Source: JACMJL01 sp963791805 (GTDB lineage: Bacteria; Bacillota; Clostridia; Clostridiales; Clostridiaceae). From it: a stretch of DNA of 64,000 bases. Every line of letters begins with the position of its first letter. The stretch's first letter is position 1. Shown here in pieces: positions 59,505 to 64,000 of the stretch. Under the pieces are notes generated by a model. The model saw nothing but the letters and a program-made list of their open reading frames with translations. It had not been told where the DNA came from and ran no database searches. The position numbers were made by a program, and so were the translations under genes. The stretch lies in contig CAWBTU010000006.1 in assembly GCA_963791805.1 (NCBI GenBank), forward strand, positions 124,001 through 188,000, in the 5' to 3' direction.

Positions 59505-59966
59505 ATGGATATAACTTTATCACAAAAAGAAAGAATGTTACTAGAGGATCAAAAAAGTCACGAACAACTTTGTATAGAAAAGTATACAAATTATGGGAGC
59601 CAGGCTAAAGATACTCAATTAAAACAAATATGTAAAGCTAATGAGTTAGTGGAAAGAAGTCACCTTGATAGTATTAATCAATTATTAAGTGGTAAGATCC
59701 CTGAAATGAATCAGCAACAAAATCAAAATCCAGGTCAAACTGTTAGTAGTACACCAGTAAGTGGACCTAGTTTATCTGATAAGGATATGTGCTCTGATTT
59801 ATTAATGACAGAAAAATATGTTTCAGGAACTTATGATACTACAATTTTTGAATTTAGAGATACAAGAGTTCGAGATGTTTTAAATCATATACAAAAGGAA
59901 GAGCAAAAACACGGAGAAGCTATTTTTCAGTATATGGAAAGCAAAGGGACGTATAATGTTCAATAA
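59505..59966 (+). CDS. Spore coat protein CotF family
   Basis: A 153-residue coat protein with two ferritin-like helical halves. The N-terminal half has LEDQKSHEQLCIEKYTNYGS (about 13-32); the C-terminal half has CSDLLMTEKYVSGTYDTTIFE (about 97-117, cut) and HIQKEEQKHGEAIFQYMESKG (about 129-149), the CotF signature. A Gln/Pro/Ser-rich linker joins them. GGAGGTG precedes the ATG. Expected in the mother cell under SigK; no promoter assigned. Confidence 0.9.
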   Translation: MDITLSQKERMLLEDQKSHEQLCIEKYTNYGSQAKDTQLKQICKANELVERSHLDSINQLLSGKIPEMNQQQNQNPGQTVSSTPVSGPSLSDKDMCSDLLMTEKYVSGTYDTTIFEFRDTRVRDVLNHIQKEEQKHGEAIFQYMESKGTYNVQ

Positions 59967-60077
59967 ATCCAGAAATTATTAAAAAAAGGTACTTTTACTT
60001 CGGTTATACATGATTTAGCATTTGAATTATGTTTTGTTTATAAATTGATAAAGAACCCTTATAAAAGTTTATTAGTA

Positions 60078-60112
60078 AAAAATAAAGCTCCGATTTGGAA
60101 CTTTATTTTTTT
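60078..60112 (+). terminator. Terminator of cotF-like gene
   Basis: AAATAAAG-C-TCC (about 60080-60091) pairs with GGA-A-CTTTATTT (about 60096-60108), followed by TTTTT. Confidence 0.75.
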
Positions 60113-60167
60113 ACTTATAATTGGGCATGATATACATTGAAAAATAATTTAAGAGGAGGTCTTTAAC

Positions 60168-60371
60168 TTGAAAAATCTTGGAGGTACAGATAAGGTAATT
60201 AGATATATTCTTGGAGTTGCATTATTAAGCATTTTATTTATAATTCCAGGCAACTTAAAATTTTTAGGATTGATAGGTTTAGCGCCTATACTGACCGCCG
60301 CCTTTAGTTTTTGCCCTCTATATGCTATATTAGGAATAAAAACTTGTCCAGTTAAAAGGCAAAATTCCTAA
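60168..60371 (+). CDS. DUF2892 small membrane protein
   Basis: A 67-residue protein with two membrane segments and the DUF2892 features NLGGTDKVIRYILGVAL (residues 2-18) and FSFCPLYAILGIKTC (about 46-60). Members occur alone or fused to rhodanese (YgaP); function unknown. Start TTG after AGAGGAGG. Confidence 0.87.
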   Translation: MKNLGGTDKVIRYILGVALLSILFIIPGNLKFLGLIGLAPILTAAFSFCPLYAILGIKTCPVKRQNS

Positions 60372-60422
60372 TTTTACTGAGTGATTTTTAGAGAAGTGTG
60401 AATTTTAACTAACTATAATATA

Positions 60423-60455
60423 AAAAGTATGGAATAAAAACCATACTTTTGTTCG
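60423..60455 (+). terminator. Terminator of the DUF2892 gene
   Basis: AAAAGTATGG (60423-60432) pairs with CCATACTTTT (60441-60450), then GTTCG. T tail lies within the stem. Confidence 0.72.
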
Positions 60456-60456
60456 T

Positions 60457-60716
60457 TTAACTTTTATCAATATCAAGACTTTTAATAAAAGTATCCACTA
60501 ATTCAGGATTAAACTGTTTTCCTTTTCTTCAGTTAATATTTTTAATGCAATATCTTTACTTTGTCCCTTTCTATACACTCTATCAGAAGTAATAGTATCA
60601 AAGGTATCAGCTATAGAAATTATTTGAGAGCCAAAGGGTATTTCATTTCCTTTTAATCCATCAGGATATCCAGTTCCATCCCATCGTTCATGATGATGAC
60701 GAATTATAGCTTTATA
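60457..60716 (-). pseudogene. HD-GYP domain remnant (truncated and frameshifted)
   Basis: The reverse strand reads AIIRHHHERWDGTGYPDGL, the HD-GYP motif of cyclic-di-GMP phosphodiesterases, then GNEIPFGSQIISIADTFDTI and a C-terminal tail. At about 60515-60524 one A is missing from an A run, and after the shift GKQFNPELVDTFIKSLDIDKS ends at TAA 60459-60457. The N-terminal domain and upstream regulatory parts are absent; the fragment breaks near 60716. No start codon or ribosome binding site. Confidence 0.85.
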
Positions 60717-60755
60717 AATGATATAATTAAAGAAATATTTAACGGAGGTAGTTTT

Positions 60756-61448
60756 ATGGGAAAGAGCATATTAGTTGCCGATGATAATGAGGAGATTATT
60801 AAATTCCTAAAACCATACCTTATTAAAGAAGGTTTTGAGGTAATAACGGCCCATGATGGAAATGAGACTTTAGTTAAGAATATGGAATATATCCCTCAGC
60901 TTATTCTTTTAGATATTATGATGCCTTACAAAAATGGTTTAGAGGTTTGCAAAGAAATCAGAAAAACTTCCAATGTACCTATTATAATGATAACTGCTAG
61001 AAGTGATGATGCAGATAAGATAATGGCTTTAGATACAGGAGCTGATGATTATATAGTAAAGCCCTTTAGCCCAGGAGAAGTTGTTGCAAGAGTTAAAGCT
61101 GTACTTAGAAGAATTATTACAAGTGACGCGGAGAAGTTAACTACAATTAAGTATAATTCTATGGAAATTGACATAGGAAATTATTCTGTTAGGATAAACA
61201 ATAATATGGTGAACCTAACTAAAAAAGAGATAGAAGTGTTATGGATGCTAGCAAACTCACCTAATAAGATTGTTTCAAGGGATGTTTTACTAGATAGCAT
61301 ATGGGGAACAGAGTATTTTGGAGATCCAAGAACTGTAGATACACATATAAAAAGATTGAGGGCTAAGTTAAAGCTTGAGGGACAATATAACTGGGACATT
61401 AAAACCGTATGGTCCTTGGGCTATAAATTTGAGGTTAATTATGATTAG
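60756..61448 (+). CDS. OmpR/PhoB-family response regulator
   Basis: A 231-residue regulator from ATG 60756 (after GGAGGTAG). Receiver: ADDNEE, phosphoacceptor Asp in LILLDIMMPYKNGL (about residue 52), Thr in IIMITARSDD, Lys in YIVKPFSPGE. Winged helix: LTKKEIEVLWMLANSPNKIVS, DPRTVDTHIKRLRAK (about 190-204). It overlaps the kinase gene by 8 bp. The remnant HD-GYP fragment lies upstream; targets unknown, but the ferritin-like gene downstream is a candidate. Confidence 0.94.
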   Translation: MGKSILVADDNEEIIKFLKPYLIKEGFEVITAHDGNETLVKNMEYIPQLILLDIMMPYKNGLEVCKEIRKTSNVPIIMITARSDDADKIMALDTGADDYIVKPFSPGEVVARVKAVLRRIITSDAEKLTTIKYNSMEIDIGNYSVRINNNMVNLTKKEIEVLWMLANSPNKIVSRDVLLDSIWGTEYFGDPRTVDTHIKRLRAKLKLEGQYNWDIKTVWSLGYKFEVNYD

Positions 61449-63216
61449 AAGAAGTATAAGTACTAAGTTAACAATAGGTTTTGTAATGATAGTAATAATA
61501 TCCACCCTATGTATAGGGGTAATTGCCATGAACATTTTCAAGAATAATATATTTAAAATAAAAGAGAAAAATATGACCATGCGTGCAAAAGAAGTGGAAA
61601 CTATTTTAGAACCCTATATTGAAAATGAGCCTCAGTCAAAGGAATATAAGGATATATTAAAGGTAGTTTGTTCTTTTAATAATATAAAAATTTGGGTAGG
61701 TACTACTGAAGGTAAGCTAAGTACAATTGATAAAAATAAAGATACTTTTATAGAGGAAAGTCCAGCACTGAAAAAAACCTATTCTGAAGCTATTAAAGGA
61801 GCTTTGCAGGGAAAATCAAAAACAATACAAGAATACAATGATTACTATGATGAAAATATGGTGACAGGAATTGCTCCAATAAAAACTAGTGGCAACAAGG
61901 TAATTGGAGTAATTCTTGTTCATTCTTCAACTCAGGATTTATCAAATTCTATGAATAAATTTTTCGTATACTTGCTTATGGCACTTTTAGGTGAAGTAAT
62001 AATCGTAGGACTTTTAGGTTTCTATTTTTCTAGAAAAATAACAAAACCTATTAAAATAATTAATACTGCAGCACTTCAAATGACCCGAGGAAATTTTAAG
62101 ATTAAGACAAATATATATCAAAAGGATGAACTAGGGGAATTATCTAACTCTATTGATTTATTAGCATCTAAACTAGAATACAACATAGATCAACTTTTTA
62201 TAGAAAAAAATATATTAAGTGATATTATTACCAGCATGAAAGAAGGCTTAATAGCACTAGACAAAGATTTTAAGCTGATAAATATTAATAACTCTGCTTT
62301 AGTAATGCTAAGTTTAAAGACATATGAGGATAAATTTTTAGAGAATATAGGATTAAAGGAAATAATTAAAAATTCCTTAAAAATTAATGAAAAGAAGGTT
62401 ATACATAAAGATTATGGAGATAAAAATTTTAAGTTCTCAGTTTCGCCTGTTTTAAATAATCTTAATGAGATTACTGGTGTGGTAATAATTATTCAAGATA
62501 TTAGTGAGGAAGAAAAGCTAGAGCAGATGAGGAAAGACTTCGTAGCAAATGTATCACATGAATTTAGAACTCCGCTAACTATAATTAGAGGCAATCTAGA
62601 AGCACTTTATGATAAAGTAATTCCTGAGGAAGAGGTTGGCGAGAATTATTTAAGATTACTTCAAGAGACTAAAAGGCTTGAAACAATGGTAAAGGATTTG
62701 TTGGATCTAAGTAAATTAGAAGCTGGAAAAGTGGCTTTGAATTTTCAAAAACTTGATATTAAATCTTTACTCCAGGATATTATAAGGGTATTAAAACCAA
62801 TAACCAAAGAAAAAAACATAGAGTTAGAATTAATTTCTGAGGATAATTTACCTGCAGTTTGGAGCGACTACGATAAACTAAAGCAACTTTTAATAATTTT
62901 CATTGATAATGCAATTAAATTTTCAGATGAAAATAGTAAGGTACAGTTAGCTATAAATTCAGAGGAAAACCTTTCAATAACAATAACTGATTATGGCATA
63001 GGAATTCCTAAAGAAGCTATTCCTTTCATGGGAGAAAGATTTTACAAAGCTGATAAGGCTAGAAAATATTCTGATAAGGGCACAGGTTTAGGGCTTTCTA
63101 TAGCCAAACGTTTAATCAAGCTTTTAAATTGTGAAATGAAAATAGAAAGTGAAGTAAATGTGGGAACAGAAATTATGATAAGTTTTTTGTATGCCCAGGT
63201 AAAGACTTTAATGTAA
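61441..63216 (+). CDS. Sensor histidine kinase with PAS domain (PhoR/WalK-like)
   Basis: A 591-residue kinase from ATG 61441, which overlaps the regulator stop; GAGGTTAA is 6 bp before it. Membrane segments at about 13-33 and 178-200, a CACHE-like extracytoplasmic sensor between, HAMP (about 200-252), PAS (about 265-360), HisKA NVSHEFRTPLTIIRGN (about 372-387) and HATPase DNAIKF, DYGIGIP and GTGLGLSIAKRL. All catalytic motifs are intact. The ligand is unknown. Confidence 0.93.
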   Translation: MIRRSISTKLTIGFVMIVIISTLCIGVIAMNIFKNNIFKIKEKNMTMRAKEVETILEPYIENEPQSKEYKDILKVVCSFNNIKIWVGTTEGKLSTIDKNKDTFIEESPALKKTYSEAIKGALQGKSKTIQEYNDYYDENMVTGIAPIKTSGNKVIGVILVHSSTQDLSNSMNKFFVYLLMALLGEVIIVGLLGFYFSRKITKPIKIINTAALQMTRGNFKIKTNIYQKDELGELSNSIDLLASKLEYNIDQLFIEKNILSDIITSMKEGLIALDKDFKLININNSALVMLSLKTYEDKFLENIGLKEIIKNSLKINEKKVIHKDYGDKNFKFSVSPVLNNLNEITGVVIIIQDISEEEKLEQMRKDFVANVSHEFRTPLTIIRGNLEALYDKVIPEEEVGENYLRLLQETKRLETMVKDLLDLSKLEAGKVALNFQKLDIKSLLQDIIRVLKPITKEKNIELELISEDNLPAVWSDYDKLKQLLIIFIDNAIKFSDENSKVQLAINSEENLSITITDYGIGIPKEAIPFMGERFYKADKARKYSDKGTGLGLSIAKRLIKLLNCEMKIESEVNVGTEIMISFLYAQVKTLM

Positions 63217-63268
63217 CTTTAAATACTTCTGCGGAATAAACTGTTATTAAACACAGGGGGTGAAAATA

Positions 63269-63763
63269 ATGGGACATTCTTCGAAATATAAAGTGGATAA
63301 ACCATATCCAACGGTAAAAATTGAGACTTCTAATCCTTACTATGCATCACTATTACTAGATGACTATGCAAGTATGAACAGTGAATATACAGCTATTTCT
63401 CAATATGTTTTCGGGCATATTTTAGCTGGTACTCCTGAGGTAGCAGATACGTTTTTAGGAATAGGTATTGTTGAAATGACACATCTTGATATGTTAGCTG
63501 ATGTTATATTAGATTTAGGTGTTTACCCTAAATTTGTAGGCGGCAAGGGTGAGGTATGGAATAGTAATTTTGTTCCATATGGAGTTTCAACTCGAAACAG
63601 GCTTGAACTTGCAATTAAGGGTGAATATGGTGCTATAGAACAATACAGAAATCATATATGTAAAATTAAAAATGAAGAAATTGATGCTCTTCTTGAAAGA
63701 ATAATATTGGATGAAGAGTTGCATATTAAGATTTTTAAACAATTATTGGAAAACTGTAATTAA
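63269..63763 (+). CDS. Ferritin-like / rubrerythrin-type diiron protein
   Basis: A 164-residue protein with metal-ligand motifs of the ferritin-like fold: Glu in SEYTAISQYVFGH, E-x-x-H in VEMTHLDML, Glu in GEYGAIEQYRNH and E-x-x-H in DEELHIKIF. No C-terminal rubredoxin domain. It resembles manganese-catalase/CotJC or YciE-like families. ATG 63269 after GGGGGTG; the GTG at 63260 is inside that site. Probably oxidative-stress or spore-linked, not certain. Confidence 0.78.
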   Translation: MGHSSKYKVDKPYPTVKIETSNPYYASLLLDDYASMNSEYTAISQYVFGHILAGTPEVADTFLGIGIVEMTHLDMLADVILDLGVYPKFVGGKGEVWNSNFVPYGVSTRNRLELAIKGEYGAIEQYRNHICKIKNEEIDALLERIILDEELHIKIFKQLLENCN

Positions 63764-63785
63764 AGTATAAATCATATTTTCAACC

Positions 63786-63850
63786 AAACTAAGTTTTAGG
63801 GGATTCTTGTAAGAATTTTTTTGAAACTTAGTTTTTTGTTATTTACAAAT
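63786..63850 (+). terminator. Terminator of the ferritin-like gene
   Basis: The 11-bp outer stem AAACTAAGTTT (63786-63796) with AAACTTAGTTT (63834-63844) encloses an inner hairpin ATTCTTGTAAGAAT; a T tail follows. Confidence 0.78.
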
Positions 63851-63953
63851 AAAAGAAGACATATAATTTATTTATTTCTGTCACAATTAGTCCACATTTT
63901 AACCTTTTTTAAATGCTATTATTATGAAAAGTAAATAGTAAGGGAGAGATTAT

Positions 63954-64000
63954 ATGAGGCATGGTAGCTATATGGGATATGGTTTTTATGGTTCTTATAT
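63954..64000 (+). CDS. Gly/Tyr-rich protein, 5' part only
   Basis: ATG 63954 after AAGGGAGAG begins MRHGSYMGYGFYGSY and runs off the window end. The composition recalls short SHOCT-type or Gly/Tyr-rich clostridial membrane proteins, but 15 codons are not enough to assign it. Confidence 0.55.
   Translation, partial: MRHGSYMGYGFYGSY

Noticed and set aside
1..64000. CRISPR arrays, rRNA genes, intact insertion sequences
   Set aside because: No regularly spaced repeats, no rRNA-like sequence and no transposase gene found on reading either strand.

Overview
The window is AT-rich, spore-former DNA of the Clostridium sensu stricto type. The main pointers are the order atp operon end - ywmB - murA - spoIID - spoIIQ - spoIIID - mbl, an Rnf complex, a raiA-motif RNA upstream of hpf, an S-box in front of metK, and spore genes (yyaC, cotF). 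The species cannot be fixed from the sequence alone. No rRNA, CRISPR array or intact insertion sequence was seen.

Bases 1-8330 hold the end of the ATP synthase operon (atpD partial, atpC), then cell-wall and sporulation genes. Bases 8470-9240 hold four tRNAs (Val, Tyr, Thr, Tyr) and the SAM-I riboswitch of metK. Bases 9243-31220 are mostly housekeeping: metK, recD2, a degraded comFA-like gene with comFC, raiA RNA and hpf, secA, prfB with its programmed +1 frameshift, two membrane glycosyltransferases, pgmB, an M28 peptidase, tex, a polysaccharide deacetylase, tsaE-tsaB-rimI, a ZnuA-like lipoprotein without metal ligands, and a CBS protein.

A tRNA-Trp gene (31308-31383) is followed by a prophage remnant to about 39.05 kb. 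It keeps integrase, a divergent repressor switch, small regulators, an antirepressor, an SMC-like ATPase, a LysM protein and a replisome organiser. All packaging, structural and lysis genes are missing, and one Xre gene is broken by three TGA codons. After it come a two-component system with a DUF2680 secreted protein, then rnfCDGEAB (42236-47198) with associated genes: a Gx transporter, a NusG-domain-II protein and apbE, whose product would attach FMN to RnfD and RnfG.

The most unusual part is 49.4-59.4 kb, a possible metal or cofactor acquisition island. It has a DUF1646 transporter, a frameshifted NifX-like gene, and an operon of FmdE-like protein, SAM methyltransferase and a complete peptide/nickel-type ABC importer with fused ATPases. 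A convergent modD lies at the far end. The NifX-like gene and the FmdE operon each have a strong promoter with a similar TAGCATATG palindrome. The FmdE operon leader also carries two hairpins with ACGAR loops, and the second overlaps an intrinsic terminator, so it looks like an uncharacterised ON-type riboswitch. A 138-bp MITE-like inverted repeat splits the importer operon. The window ends with cotF, a small DUF2892 protein, an HD-GYP remnant, a second two-component system, a ferritin-like protein and the start of a Gly/Tyr-rich gene.
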